Below, piece after piece: positions 33,314 through 43,338 of a DNA stretch of 64,000 bases. Where the stretch lies: assembly GCA_026129525.1 (NCBI GenBank), contig JAHCHW010000009.1:1-64000 (forward strand), read 5' to 3'. A program made the translations under genes and the position numbers. The stretch comes from Chitinophagales bacterium (GTDB lineage: Bacteria > Bacteroidota > Bacteroidia > Chitinophagales > LD1). Numbering within the stretch: the first letter of the stretch is position 1; each line of letters starts with the position of its first letter. The notes beneath the pieces were generated by a model. The model saw only the letters and a list, made by a program, of their open reading frames with translations. It made no database searches and was not told the origin of the DNA.

Positions 33314-36300
33314 TGCCTGTTATTGAGTAACGAATCGCTTTCCATAATGAAGGTGTCTTGCGGTAACACCTGCATAAACTTTGCTTTGTTCAGTTCTTCG
33401 GTTCGTATTTTTTCAAGTTTATCTTTTGCTTCGTTGAGTAATTGTTGGTCGCCTTCGTAGTTATTTACAATGCTTTCGAGCGTTGCTTTTGCCTGAAACG
33501 AATTGCCGAGTGCATAGTAGTTATCGGCAATCAGTATAAAGGTTTTAACCACCCAGTATTCATAACTGGCGTATTTGTTCTTCAGCTTTAAACAGGTATC
33601 CTGCGAGGCTTTGTAGTTCTGCTGCTCAAAGAGAATTTTTGCCACCATGTATTTGGCTTCTACACAGCGCTCGCTAACAGGGTAGTCCACCACGCGATTA
33701 AATGCACCTTTTGCGGCTTCTTTGTTGCCCATGGCATACCATGCTTTTCCCTTCTCGAAATAGGTTTCCTGTAAGTCGGCTTCTTTTGCCATGCCGGAGT
33801 TTAAAAACTGGTCGGCATATTCCACTACGCGTTCGTTATTCTTTGTTTGCACGGCTGCGCGAAACATGCCGCTTAGAGCCGTGTAGGTATTTACCTGCGA
33901 TGAAGAAGCTACATACAACATACGGTACAATTCAAGCGCCCGGGTGTAATTTTTGGTTTCGTAAAAGGCAATACCCGATGCTTTCAGCAAAGCTTTCTCG
34001 TAATACTTGCCGTATTTGTTTTCAATAAGCGCATCAAGATTTAGAAGCGCAGCAGCAAACTCTTTTGCCTTTAAATGGCAGTCGGCCTTTTTCCAGTGGG
34101 CTTCGTTGGTAAAAAATCCGTTGGGAAATTTACTGATGTAGCTTCCGAAAAGCGTAACAGCCTTGGCGCAGTCGTTTGCAGTGTAAGCATTATCGGCACT
34201 TTGGTAAGTAAGCGAATCCTGCTCGGCAGCGCTTATGTTTACATTAGTGGTGTTTTTCACAAACGTGAAATATTCATCGGCACGCCCCAACTCCACATAC
34301 AATTCTTTTAAGGCATCGAGTGCTTCTTTCTCTTCGGGTGTTTTCGGAAATCTCCGTACTACCTCTTTGTAATCTTCCAGCGCTTGTTCTTTTTTGTTGC
34401 TGTTGTAATCTATAACTGCGGTTTTCAAATAGCACTTAGGTAAAAAAGCACTGTTCGAAAATTTGGCAATTACATTTTGATAAGCGGCACGGGCAGCGGC
34501 AAGGTTGTTGTTGTCCAAATGCGTTTCGCCTATTTCGTAGTAGGCACGGTCAACATAACCCGAGCCGGGGAATTTGGCAATGAGTTGATTGAGCGCGGCA
34601 ATTTTTTCATCGCTCTTGTTTTGTAAGCCGAGGATGATGCCTCTTTGGAGTTGCGCGTAATCAGCCCCGTTCCATTTGTTATCGGCAATGTGGGTGTAAG
34701 CGGCAATAGCTTTTAAATAATTTTTGTTTACAAAAGCGCAATCGCCATAGCGCATGTACAGGTCGGGCAATAAATTCTGCTTGCCTTTTGCATCGGCAGT
34801 ATTAGCCGATTCATCTACCGCGTAACCAAAATAAATTTCGGCATTGGTGTAATTCTTCTGTTTAAAGTAACAGTAGGCAAGATTGTACGAAGAACGGAAT
34901 TTGCTTGCCTCTCCTTTTTTCTCTAAAGCAGGTGTAGTCATTTGGTTAAACTTCATATACTGCTCAGCTGCCTGTGTGTATTGCGCTTTGCCGTAAAGTA
35001 TTTCGCCTTTCAGGTAAGTGGCGAGTGCCTGAATTTCGAGATTAAGCGGATTGCCGAGGCTTTTGTTGCAGAGATCGAGTGCTTCATCGGTTTTGCCATC
35101 GTTGTATAATTCTACCGCACGGAAGTAAGTAGCTTTCTGATAAGCCTCTTTCACTATGGCATTGCTCAGTTTCATTTTCTCCATCAGTTTCCATGCGCGG
35201 TCGTAGTTGCGGGTTTGCACCAACACAGTGGCAAGCATTTCGTTTACATCATCGGTATAAATACCCTGCGGATACTTTGTGAGGTAAGCATCAAAACTCT
35301 GGATGGCTTCGGAACTGTAGCCCAACTCGAACGAAAGTTTACCATAGTTATACAGCGCATTTTGCTGAATGCTTTCATCGAAACTCAAGTTCGATGCGCT
35401 TTGAAAAGCGGAGCGTGCCTTATCTTTCTGATTGGTTTTAAGATAACAATCGCCCAGTGCATAGGTGGCATTTTGCCCAAGCGCTTCATTAAGCAAGTTC
35501 AGTTGTTTAAAATTTTCGATGGCTTTGGTGTAAGCCCCTGTTTGATACTGGCAATAAGCCAACTGGTAAATGTTTTCCTTTTCTACCTTACTGTTCTTGC
35601 TGATGTATTCTTCCAGTAAGGGCAGGGCTTTGGCATAATCGCTCTGCTGAAAATACACCTGCCCCAGTAAAAATTTCATTTCGGGCTGATACATTACATC
35701 TGCCTTTCCGATATTTTTTTGCAGGTAAGGAGTGAGTTTGTCGTAATCCTTTCTGATGTAATAAATCTGTGCGATGTAGTAGGGGATAACCGGTGCGTAG
35801 AGTTTCGAATCTTCAATAGATTGAAATGCTTTAAGCGCCTCGTTGTAGTCCTTAGTATAAAAACAAATAAACGCGTAGTAGTAGTTAGCCGGGTAATAGT
35901 ATTTGTCTTTTACCTCTTTAACAGCCGCGAAGTATGGCTTGGCTTCAGCAAACTTCTTTTTGGTAAAATACGAATAGCCTAACTGAAATTTGTAGTCGTA
36001 TAACTGTTCGTTGTTAAGGTCGGTAACGTTCGCCTGCGTAAAGTAGGTAATGGCATCAGTGTAATTTTTATTGTTGTAGTAAAACTTGCCGAGGTAGAAA
36101 TACAACAATCTGCGTTTATCGGTTTCGTGATGGTTTTTCTGATAGTTGAGCAACAGTTTTTCGGCATCAGCATCGTTTGCCTCTACCGCGCAAACGGCAA
36201 TGTAGTACTCCAGATTTTGAAGTAGAGTTTCATTGCCGTGGTCGGTAATGTTTTTCAGTTGCTTATAAATTTCTTCAAACTTTTCGCGGGCTGCGAGGTA

Positions 36301-36438
36301 GTTTTTCTCGTCAAACAACTCAAGCCCTTTCAGGTAGGCTTGTTCCTTATCAATAAAGAACTGTGTTTGCTGCGATGAAACAGCTGAACATAAGAATACT
36401 AAAAGCACTGCGCCAATAAAACGACTACACATCCGCAA
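33310..36438 (-). CDS. Large secreted TPR protein
   Basis: A 1042-residue protein with a signal peptide (MRMCSRFIGAVLLVFLCSAV) and TPR/Sel1-like helical repeats from about residue 30 to 1000, such as LLYFYLGKFYYNNKNYTDAI and YYEIGETHLDNNNLAAARAA. The regular YY/NY spacing fits outer-membrane-assembly-type scaffolds. It is the first gene of a two-gene unit with the barrel protein. No enzymatic domain was seen. Confidence 0.88.
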   Translation of the reverse strand: MRMCSRFIGAVLLVFLCSAVSSQQTQFFIDKEQAYLKGLELFDEKNYLAAREKFEEIYKQLKNITDHGNETLLQNLEYYIAVCAVEANDADAEKLLLNYQKNHHETDKRRLLYFYLGKFYYNNKNYTDAITYFTQANVTDLNNEQLYDYKFQLGYSYFTKKKFAEAKPYFAAVKEVKDKYYYPANYYYAFICFYTKDYNEALKAFQSIEDSKLYAPVIPYYIAQIYYIRKDYDKLTPYLQKNIGKADVMYQPEMKFLLGQVYFQQSDYAKALPLLEEYISKNSKVEKENIYQLAYCQYQTGAYTKAIENFKQLNLLNEALGQNATYALGDCYLKTNQKDKARSAFQSASNLSFDESIQQNALYNYGKLSFELGYSSEAIQSFDAYLTKYPQGIYTDDVNEMLATVLVQTRNYDRAWKLMEKMKLSNAIVKEAYQKATYFRAVELYNDGKTDEALDLCNKSLGNPLNLEIQALATYLKGEILYGKAQYTQAAEQYMKFNQMTTPALEKKGEASKFRSSYNLAYCYFKQKNYTNAEIYFGYAVDESANTADAKGKQNLLPDLYMRYGDCAFVNKNYLKAIAAYTHIADNKWNGADYAQLQRGIILGLQNKSDEKIAALNQLIAKFPGSGYVDRAYYEIGETHLDNNNLAAARAAYQNVIAKFSNSAFLPKCYLKTAVIDYNSNKKEQALEDYKEVVRRFPKTPEEKEALDALKELYVELGRADEYFTFVKNTTNVNISAAEQDSLTYQSADNAYTANDCAKAVTLFGSYISKFPNGFFTNEAHWKKADCHLKAKEFAAALLNLDALIENKYGKYYEKALLKASGIAFYETKNYTRALELYRMLYVASSSQVNTYTALSGMFRAAVQTKNNERVVEYADQFLNSGMAKEADLQETYFEKGKAWYAMGNKEAAKGAFNRVVDYPVSERCVEAKYMVAKILFEQQNYKASQDTCLKLKNKYASYEYWVVKTFILIADNYYALGNSFQAKATLESIVNNYEGDQQLLNEAKDKLEKIRTEELNKAKFMQVLPQDTFIMESDSLLNNRQ

Positions 36439-36650
36439 AAACGGTTTTACTAATAACGGTGTAAATGTATTTTTTAGTACAGGCAGGTAGCCGAAAGTGG
36501 GCTAAGGTTGTTTCCACAGGGCAGTGGTGGTGTCTAATGGAAAAAGCAGATGAAATGGTAAATGGGGTACGGGAAAAGGGACATGAGACACGTTTTTGCT
36601 TTTCATAAATCGAAAACTTTAGTTTGGTTTGCGCCCTTAAATTTTTTCGA

Positions 36651-37748
36651 ATGAGTCTTCAATGCGGTATAGTAGGATTGCCCAACGTAGGGAAATCAAC
36701 TTTGTTTAATGCGCTCTCATCTGCCAAGGCACAGGCTGCCAATTTTCCGTTTTGCACCATTGATCCGAACGTGGGTGTGGTAACCGTTCCCGATGAGCGT
36801 TTGAAAAAATTAGAAGAGTTAGTAAACCCGCAGCGCGTAATACCTACTACCATTGAGTTTGTGGATATAGCCGGTTTGGTAAAAGGCGCAAGCAAAGGCG
36901 AAGGCTTAGGCAACCAATTCTTGGGTAATATCCGCAGTGTAGATGCCATTATACATGTAGTACGTTGTTTCGAAAATGAAAATATTATACATGTAGATGG
37001 CTCTGTAAATCCCGTTCGCGATAAAGAGATTATTGACACAGAACTTCAGTTGAAAGACTTAGACAGCGTTGATAAGAAGATAGACAAGCTGAAAAAACTT
37101 GTAAAGAGTGGTGATAAAGAAGTAGCTCGCGGGTTAGAGGTGTTGGCGGTTTACAAGGCGCACCTTGAAAGCGGCCAGTCGGCCCGTACGGCACCGGTAC
37201 AGGCAGAAGAGAAGCGCTTTATTGAGGATATTCAACTGCTTACCGCCAAACCGGTAATCTATTGCTGCAATGTAGATGAAGCAAGTGTGGTTAATGGCAA
37301 TAAGTATGTTGAAGAAATACGCAAAGCGGTTGCCGGAGAAAATGCCGAAGTAGTGATAATAAGTGCCGCTATTGAGGCGGATATTGCCGTTATGGAAACT
37401 GCAGAAGAGCGCGATATGTTTTTACAGGAATTGGGCTTGAAAGAATCGGGCTTAAACCGTTTGATTAGTGCTGCCTACCATTTGCTCAACCTGCAAACTT
37501 ATTTTACTGCCGGTGTTAAGGAAGTGCGCGCATGGACCATTCACAAGGGCGACAAAGCACCGCAGGCTGCAGGGGTAATTCACTCCGATTTTGAACGCGG
37601 TTTTATTCGTGCCGAAGTAATGGCTTACAACGATTTTATCCATTACAAAAGTGAAGCCGCTTGCCGCTCGGCAGGTAAATTGCGCTCGGAAGGAAAGGAG
37701 TATGTGGTGCAGGACGGTGATATAATGCACTTCCTGTTTAATGTGTAA
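36651..37748 (+). CDS. ychF: Redox-regulated ATPase YchF (OBG family)
   Basis: A 365-residue P-loop protein. G1 is [13 protein letters not shown]3 is [17 protein letters not shown], and the G4 equivalent is CNVDEAS, ending in Glu rather than Asp, which explains ATP over GTP preference in this family. A coiled-coil (about 125-200) and the C-terminal TGS domain ([20 protein letters not shown]) complete it. Start at ATG 36651 (MSLQCGIVG). It binds ribosomes. Confidence 0.97.
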   Translation: MSLQCGIVGLPNVGKSTLFNALSSAKAQAANFPFCTIDPNVGVVTVPDERLKKLEELVNPQRVIPTTIEFVDIAGLVKGASKGEGLGNQFLGNIRSVDAIIHVVRCFENENIIHVDGSVNPVRDKEIIDTELQLKDLDSVDKKIDKLKKLVKSGDKEVARGLEVLAVYKAHLESGQSARTAPVQAEEKRFIEDIQLLTAKPVIYCCNVDEASVVNGNKYVEEIRKAVAGENAEVVIISAAIEADIAVMETAEERDMFLQELGLKESGLNRLISAAYHLLNLQTYFTAGVKEVRAWTIHKGDKAPQAAGVIHSDFERGFIRAEVMAYNDFIHYKSEAACRSAGKLRSEGKEYVVQDGDIMHFLFNV

Positions 37749-37761
37749 GTAGTTTGCTTCA

Positions 37762-37779
37762 GTCTGACCAAGGTCAGAC
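37762..37779. repeat. Perfect 8-bp inverted repeat between convergent genes
   Basis: GTCTGACC (37762-37769), AA, GGTCAGAC (37772-37779). It lies 14 bp after the ychF stop and just before the end of the convergent gene. There is no T tract on either side, so it is not a classical terminator; it may still separate the two transcripts. Confidence 0.6.
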
Positions 37780-37789
37780 CATGTGTTGC

Positions 37790-38395
37790 TTAAAGTTTAA
37801 AGGACAATCCCCCGTTTACCCAGGTTTTACCATAACCCAACTCACCGTTTACAGCAACTTTAGGCGTAAAGTAGTATCGTATGCCTACATGCGGTCCACC
37901 ATAAATAATGGGAACAACAGATGCGTTTTCATTGTTGTAAAATATGGCTGCGACTCCTGTGCCTATGCTTACACCACCGTAAATATCCAACTTGTCGGCA
38001 TGAATATTTTTGCCGGTTTTATCCTGAATTAACTGGTAAAAGTGGAAGTTAGCAAGTGCGCCAACGGGAAAATTCAAGATACCGGAGGTGCTGTAAATCC
38101 ATCCGGCACGCCCGCCCACACCTGTAGAAAAGCCTATGCCTACATAATCGTGCACGGCAAATTCGCCCTGAAAAGTAAACTGCCCCGTAAGCCGGCTTCC
38201 GAAATTGTACCGCTTATAAACCGGTTGATTTAAAACATAACCAACAATGTAACGGTTGTCGCCAAAATAATAGAAATAAGAACCGCCAATACCTATTGAA
38301 AGCACCTTGCTGCTTTTATCCCAAGCCTGTGCGTTTACATTATTTGAACAGATAAGCAGCAACCCGATAAATGTTGAAAAAAGTAGCTTTTTCAT
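37790..38395 (-). CDS. Small outer-membrane beta-barrel protein
   Basis: A 201-residue protein with a signal peptide (MKKLLFSTFIGLLLICSNNVNA) and Gly/aromatic beta strands (LSIGIGGSYFYYFGD, GPHVGIRYYFTPKVAVNGE) ending WVNGGLSFKL. It fits the 8-stranded OmpX/porin-like class of Bacteroidota. Function unknown. It converges on ychF. Confidence 0.78.
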   Translation of the reverse strand: MKKLLFSTFIGLLLICSNNVNAQAWDKSSKVLSIGIGGSYFYYFGDNRYIVGYVLNQPVYKRYNFGSRLTGQFTFQGEFAVHDYVGIGFSTGVGGRAGWIYSTSGILNFPVGALANFHFYQLIQDKTGKNIHADKLDIYGGVSIGTGVAAIFYNNENASVVPIIYGGPHVGIRYYFTPKVAVNGELGYGKTWVNGGLSFKL

Positions 38396-38502
38396 AACAA
38401 AACGTTTTAGTGGTTAACAAACGCAAAGCTATCTGCTTTTACTATTTAACGTAAGTTACGCACTATGATTATGCCCACAGGCAGGTTGTGGAAAAATAGA
38501 CA

Positions 38503-40209
38503 TCAAGGCTTTAAAGCAATAGGAAGCGAAATGCTGACTGCGGTTCCGGCAGGTTTCCCTTTAGCGTCAGTTAAGTCTGTTATTTTGTAATACTCATCCT
38601 TAAAATTCTCGCCCCATGCCAATGTCAAGGTTTCTCTTACAATAGAAGTTGCATGAGAACGGTGGTTGGCATTCTTCTTTACACCGCTTCTGCCAACGCC
38701 ATTGTCGCGTATGGTTACGTGCAGGCAATCTTTTGTTTTTTCGAAATGAAGTTTTAGCCAACTTCCTTTTGAACGTTTATGATACAAGCCGTGCACAATT
38801 GCGTTTTCCACTATTGGCTGTAAAACCATTCCCGGAATAAAGAGCGCATTCGGATACACATCTTTGGCTAAAGTGAACGAGTAACTGAAACGGTTGCTTT
38901 GCCTTGCCTGTTCAATTTTAATATACAGTTCAAGCATTTCAATGTTCTCGCTCAACCGCACAAGAGGCTGGCGGGTGCTGTCGAGTATAAGGCGGAGTAA
39001 TTTAGAGAACCTCACTATGTATTCATCTGCCAGATCGGTATTTCCGTCCAAAAGCTCGTTTCGCACACCGTTAAGTGCGTTGAAAATAAAATGCGGGTTC
39101 ATTTGGGCGCGTAAGGCTTTTAATTCGCTTTCGGTTCGTTGCAATTGTGCTTGCTGTAATTCGCGTTCGCGCTTTTCACTTTCATACTTCGATTGTAAAT
39201 CGAGCAATGAATTACTCATTTGCTGATTATAGGTATCGCGATAATGAAGCAGGTAATTTTCATAATGCTGCAATGCTTTGTCGAAATGTTCATGTTGTTT
39301 GTAGTGCTTAGCCAAAAGTTCCTCATAGTCGCGTAATAGTATCTTGTTGCTATTGGCTGTAATTAATCCGTTCAACTGTCTTATTGCCTCAGTAAATCCT
39401 TTGTCATCCTGTTTTTGCATCAACACGGTTGCCAGTGAAACCAGCAATGCAGGTTTATCGGCATGTAAACTGTTTTCTTCTGCCAACTGCAGGGCATTCC
39501 TGTAATCGGTTTCTGCCTTTTTCCATTGCAACAAGCGCATGTATATTTCTCCTCGGTTATGCAACGCGCGCATTTGAGAGTCGGGGTCATTAAACTTCGC
39601 AGCATACTTTGCGGCTTTTGTATAAGACTGTATTGCTTCTTCGTATTTCTGTTCTCGTTTTTGCTGCTTACCCTGTATAAAGTACAAATACTTGGCATGC
39701 TCCTGTTGTTTGTATTTGCGGATGTAATGTTCTGCCTTTTCAAGCGCTCGTTTCCCTGCTTCGTAGCTTTCAATGCCGAAAAACAACTGTGCTAACTGAA
39801 TATAACCCAACGCAAGCGCCTCACCGTTACCATCAGCCTCCTTCAACGTTATTGACTTATGCAGGTATTCAATCGCCTTGCTTTGCAGATTCATTCCCAT
39901 GTATATCGAAGCGAGATTATCGTATCGGGCATAAACAAACCGCGGAACACCTATTTGATTGCAATAGTCTAACGACTTCAGCATATTAGTTTCAGCCGCA
40001 GTATGCTCGCCTTTAATTAACTCGCATAATCCTTTATAGAGAAAAAAATCTTTGCCGTAATAAGGGTCATTTAGAAGGTTATCGTTAGCTGCATTCAGTC
40101 TATTCAATACACTGAGGCATGCTTCATAATCTCCTGTGTTGTACAACCGGATGGCATCTGACAGTTGTCGCCTCTTTTTTTCACTAAATTTTGCATTTTC
40201 TTTTGCCAA
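38503..40209 (-). CDS. TPR-containing LytS-type sensor histidine kinase
   Basis: A 568-residue protein. TPR repeats cover about residues 10-320; a coiled coil (SKYESEKRERELQQAQLQ) leads into the His_kinase domain with the phospho-acceptor in RAQMNPHFIFNALN and an ATPase domain with N box QPIVENAIVHGLYHK and G box IRDNGVGRSG. No signal peptide or membrane span is seen, unlike many relatives, so it is a cytoplasmic kinase. The cognate LytTR regulator is not adjacent. Confidence 0.9.
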   Translation of the reverse strand: MAKENAKFSEKKRRQLSDAIRLYNTGDYEACLSVLNRLNAANDNLLNDPYYGKDFFLYKGLCELIKGEHTAAETNMLKSLDYCNQIGVPRFVYARYDNLASIYMGMNLQSKAIEYLHKSITLKEADGNGEALALGYIQLAQLFFGIESYEAGKRALEKAEHYIRKYKQQEHAKYLYFIQGKQQKREQKYEEAIQSYTKAAKYAAKFNDPDSQMRALHNRGEIYMRLLQWKKAETDYRNALQLAEENSLHADKPALLVSLATVLMQKQDDKGFTEAIRQLNGLITANSNKILLRDYEELLAKHYKQHEHFDKALQHYENYLLHYRDTYNQQMSNSLLDLQSKYESEKRERELQQAQLQRTESELKALRAQMNPHFIFNALNGVRNELLDGNTDLADEYIVRFSKLLRLILDSTRQPLVRLSENIEMLELYIKIEQARQSNRFSYSFTLAKDVYPNALFIPGMVLQPIVENAIVHGLYHKRSKGSWLKLHFEKTKDCLHVTIRDNGVGRSGVKKNANHRSHATSIVRETLTLAWGENFKDEYYKITDLTDAKGKPAGTAVSISLPIALKP

Positions 40210-40269
40210 AGCGTGAAAGTTAAAGGGGGAAATGTATATTTAAAATATGTTTCACCAAAACCAAACACC

Positions 40270-40689
40270 ATGAAAAAGAATTCACTGTTATTTTTTCTGA
40301 CAACGATTGTTGTTTCTTCGTTATTACTATCCTGTAATCAACCGGCAAAAGAGCAAGAACCCGCAGAACCTGTTATCGGCACCCCTCAAACAGTTTCTTC
40401 TGACCCTTCTAAGATGGCTCCACAGCTTAACATTCTGATTAAAGTTACCGACCAAAATGGCATTGCCATTCGGAACGCCAATGTAACTATTGACTGCGCT
40501 GCTACCGGTGGATTAACCGATACACTCGGCTTTGTAACTATTACCGAAGTAGATTACGATGGGGGTAACAATTGTGAATGTGTTAACAAAGTAGCTACTG
40601 CTACTAAATCAGGGTTTAACAACGGTACGGTTACAGTTACACAATGCGGAAACACACAGCCGTTTGTGATTGTAATGCGCCCAAGGTAA
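40270..40689 (+). CDS. Lipoprotein with an Ig/carboxypeptidase-regulatory-like domain
   Basis: A 139-residue lipoprotein. The signal peptide MKKNSLLFFLTTIVVSSLL ends in lipobox LLSC with Cys22, then an acidic linker and a beta domain (ILIKVTDQNGIAIRNANVTI) with four Cys. The ATG at 40270 is chosen since the signal peptide begins there. The glutaminase-like gene follows after 19 bp in the same direction, so the two are probably an operon. Confidence 0.8.
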   Translation: MKKNSLLFFLTTIVVSSLLLSCNQPAKEQEPAEPVIGTPQTVSSDPSKMAPQLNILIKVTDQNGIAIRNANVTIDCAATGGLTDTLGFVTITEVDYDGGNNCECVNKVATATKSGFNNGTVTVTQCGNTQPFVIVMRPR

Positions 40690-40708
40690 GCGCCAAAAGA
40701 TGCAGTAA

Positions 40709-41794
40709 ATGTGGTGGACTTTATTCTTGACCGGGTTTTATGCCACTACGGATAGCCTTTGGGTGGTAAATGCCGAAAGCCGACACGGGAAGCAAATTTC
40801 TTTCACTGCACAGCAAATTAGTATTGAGGTGCAAGAGTTACTGAGAGCAGGACGCGATTGCCGTCCTGCTCTTTTTTTTGAGAAAGACAGTTTTGAAAAC
40901 CTGTATGCTGGCATGTACAAAATTGCCTCGCCTGAAAGCATAGGCGAAGATTATGACGGAACCGCAGGCTACCGGTACCTATATTACTCCGATACCGAAG
41001 TTCGAATGCGAATAACCGATACGGCACTCTCTTTACTTCGAAAGTTAAAAGCCGATAATCAGGTAACACGGGTGTTACTGGTTTATGATGTCAGCCTTGT
41101 AATTACGAGAGTAAAAGATGTTTCTCCACCTATTGACAGTGCTCATTTTCTTTTCAGTGGGGATAAAGATTCAGTTGCTTTTTCGTTTGATAAAGGTCGA
41201 GCGAAAGTTGTAAGCTCCCTGAGTGCTTTAAAGAACATAATACGATGGGTGTACAATACCGACTGTTGCCTGCCTGACGGCAAAACCGAAACATGTATTC
41301 CTTGGCAATTTTACCGCTGGGGTTGCGAAGCGCGTGCCCTGAAAGTAGCCGCTTACCTTGCCGAAAATGGCTATGAACATACCATTGTGCGGGTTAGCAC
41401 CAATGCCAACAACTGCAATCTTGTTTTTGAACACAAACCTTTAGGCCAGCAAGTAGGTTATGCCGTGCACTACGCGGCTGCCGTTTATTACAAAACTTAT
41501 AGCAACCTCATTATTCTCGACCCGCTCACCATTCCCAAACTCGGAGAAACTATTGAACCGCAGTTGAGCAACTTGTCGGAGTTTTTTCCTGATAACTGGG
41601 TAAATCGTTTTTGGTGTTCTACCGTGCAAGGCTGCCCTCCGGGATGCAAACCAAGTTACACCATTTGTTCTTCGCCTTACTTTACTTGCCCGCCCGCAGA
41701 TTTGAACACTTCAAAAGTTCCCGGCACTATTAATGCCAATATTTATCAGTTGCAAAACATTTGTGTGTGCTATCAGCACATCTTTAAAAACTGA
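40709..41794 (+). CDS. Protein-glutaminase-like cysteine deamidase
   Basis: A 361-residue protein whose residues about 170-290 match the bacterial protein-glutaminase family: a nucleophile Cys206 in FYRWGCEARALKVA, His254 in VGYAVHYAAAVYYK and Asp271 in LIILDPLTIPK. These enzymes convert protein glutamine to glutamate. A weak N-terminal hydrophobic stretch (MWWTLFLTGFYATT) may serve as export signal. The long N-terminal region (20-165) is unlike the short pro-region of secreted relatives and may be an inhibitory pro-domain. The C-terminus is Cys-rich (STVQGCPPGCKPSYTICSS). It follows a small lipoprotein gene by 19 bp; a role in interbacterial competition or nutrition is only a guess. Confidence 0.72.
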   Translation: MWWTLFLTGFYATTDSLWVVNAESRHGKQISFTAQQISIEVQELLRAGRDCRPALFFEKDSFENLYAGMYKIASPESIGEDYDGTAGYRYLYYSDTEVRMRITDTALSLLRKLKADNQVTRVLLVYDVSLVITRVKDVSPPIDSAHFLFSGDKDSVAFSFDKGRAKVVSSLSALKNIIRWVYNTDCCLPDGKTETCIPWQFYRWGCEARALKVAAYLAENGYEHTIVRVSTNANNCNLVFEHKPLGQQVGYAVHYAAAVYYKTYSNLIILDPLTIPKLGETIEPQLSNLSEFFPDNWVNRFWCSTVQGCPPGCKPSYTICSSPYFTCPPADLNTSKVPGTINANIYQLQNICVCYQHIFKN

Positions 41795-41815
41795 CAGCTG
41801 CTTCACATTGATCTT

Positions 41816-42229
41816 TTACAGAAAATCTCTGGTTTTCAGATTGCGTTGCGCTTTCTTTTCGCTTTTTCGTTTCTTGTTTTTCAGGATTTCCTCTTTCACA
41901 ACTTTAGGCATCTTAGTAGCAATGCGTGTCTTTTGAACAGTAAGCGCCTTTTCAATTTTATCGTAAAACTTTTCAATCACTTTACTTTTGTTCATAGCCT
42001 GCGAGCGCAACGAACTGCTGCAAATGCGTAGTTCTCCGGCATCGTTTATTCGGTTTTTCCATCGCTTCAACACCAATTTCTTTTCTTCTTCGTTGAGCAG
42101 TTGCGAGTGAAGTACATCAAAAATCAACTCTACCTTTGTTTCGGTTTTGTTTACGTGCTGCCCGCCTTTACCACCGCTGCGTGAGGTGCGAAAAATAAAT
42201 TCACTTTCAAAATTTCGGTTTTTGGGCAT
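41816..42229 (-). CDS. arfB: Peptidyl-tRNA hydrolase ArfB (YaeJ), ribosome rescue
   Basis: A 137-residue RF-1-type hydrolase. The catalytic GGQ motif is in TSRSGGKGGQHVNKTETKVE and the C-terminal tail is strongly basic (KKRKSEKKAQRNLK), which places the protein in the mRNA channel of stalled ribosomes. Start at ATG 42229 (MPKNRNFE); an ATG five codons upstream is also in frame. Confidence 0.94.
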   Translation of the reverse strand: MPKNRNFESEFIFRTSRSGGKGGQHVNKTETKVELIFDVLHSQLLNEEEKKLVLKRWKNRINDAGELRICSSSLRSQAMNKSKVIEKFYDKIEKALTVQKTRIATKMPKVVKEEILKNKKRKSEKKAQRNLKTRDFL

Positions 42230-42293
42230 TTTGCTCAATTTCAAGTTTCAAAGTTCGCAATCTGTTTTGAAATACCTTACGCGCAGTATCTGA

Positions 42294-42587
42294 ATTTTAT
42301 CGGTAGTGAGTGTGCTGAACGACATCAGCAGCGAGATGTTGTATCCGATGATGCCGTTGTTTTTGCAAAGCATAGGATTTTCAACAGTGCTTATTGGTGC
42401 ATTGGAAGGATTTGCCGAAGCCATACCAGGTTTGAGCAATGGCTATTTCGGGCGGTTGTCCGATGCAACAGCTAAGCGGTTGCCTTTTTTTCTGAGAGAA
42501 CCTAAAGGTATTATTCCTGTAAAAAAACATTTCGCCCAAGTTAATACAAGCGTTCAGCTATTGGAAGGAATCTCCGCCTTCGTATAG
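42294..42587 (+). pseudogene. Remnant of an MFS transporter, truncated at both ends
   Basis: Translation gives VSVLNDISSEMLYPMMPLFL, then GFSTVLIGALEGFAEAIPGL and NGYFGRLSDATAKRLPFF, which is the first two helices and the loop GRLSDxxxKR of an MFS permease. The match stops after PFF; the remaining 30 codons are unrelated, and a stop at 42291 lies directly upstream with no proper start. About 70 of roughly 400 codons remain. It is therefore a decayed fragment. Confidence 0.7.
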
Positions 42588-42685
42588 CCAACTCGCAGCC
42601 TGTTAACAGTTATTATGCTTTGGCGGTACAAAACTTGGGAAAACTGAAAAAAACTATATTGCAAAACCAAAAAAATAAAAAGCAA

Positions 42686-43252
42686 ATGAAAAGAGCAGTT
42701 CAAACATTATTTCTTGCCGTGGTAACCCTACTTACTACACATGCACAGGTAACGCTTAACAATGTTACGCTTCCCGCCAAACTTAAAAAGGATAATACGG
42801 AACTTACGCTCAATGGCGGAGGTATTCGTAAAAAGGCATTCTTTAAACTTTATACAGCCGGTTTGTATGTAACCGAGAAAAGCAAAAGCGGCAGCGATAT
42901 TGCCGGTGCCGATAAGCCAGTAGCTATACAACTTACCATCACCTCAGGTGTTATAAGCAGCAGCAACATGAGCGAAGCCATTAAAGAAGGTTTTGGGAAA
43001 TCGTTGAAAGGAAATACGGCTCCGCTTCAGTCAAAAATTGATGAGTTCATCAACACTTTTAAGAAGGAAGAAATTAAAGAAGGCGATGTTTTTGAAATGT
43101 GGTACACACCGGGCACAGGGGTAAAGTCGTACAAAAATGGCAAGTTGCAAAGCACCATTGCCGGGCTTGATTTTAAAAAGGCACTGTTCGGTATTTGGCT
43201 GTCGGACACTCCGGTGGACGAAGACCTGAAGAAAGGTTTACTCGGATTGTAG
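42686..43252 (+). CDS. Secreted chalcone-isomerase-like protein
   Basis: A 188-residue protein with a signal peptide (MKRAVQTLFLAVVTLLTTHA) and a chalcone_isomerase-like domain: LNGGGIRKKAFFKLYTAGLY, LTITSGVISSSNMSEAIKEG and FEMWYTPGTGVKSYKNGK with the C-terminal FKKALFGIWLSDTPVDEDLK. Bacterial members lack the plant active site and probably bind fatty acids or similar ligands in the periplasm. Start at 42686, where the signal peptide begins. A terminator follows at 43278. Confidence 0.88.
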   Translation: MKRAVQTLFLAVVTLLTTHAQVTLNNVTLPAKLKKDNTELTLNGGGIRKKAFFKLYTAGLYVTEKSKSGSDIAGADKPVAIQLTITSGVISSSNMSEAIKEGFGKSLKGNTAPLQSKIDEFINTFKKEEIKEGDVFEMWYTPGTGVKSYKNGKLQSTIAGLDFKKALFGIWLSDTPVDEDLKKGLLGL

Positions 43253-43277
43253 AATTTATTGCATTGTAACCATAGAG

Positions 43278-43302
43278 CCGGATATTACGTCCGGTTTTTT
43301 TT
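43278..43302 (+). terminator. Rho-independent terminator
   Basis: CCGGA (43278-43282) pairs with TCCGG (43290-43294) and is followed by eight T residues. It ends the chalcone-isomerase-like transcript. Confidence 0.7.
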
Positions 43303-43338
43303 GTTTCTATCGCTTACCTTTGGGTATAGAAAATAGTT

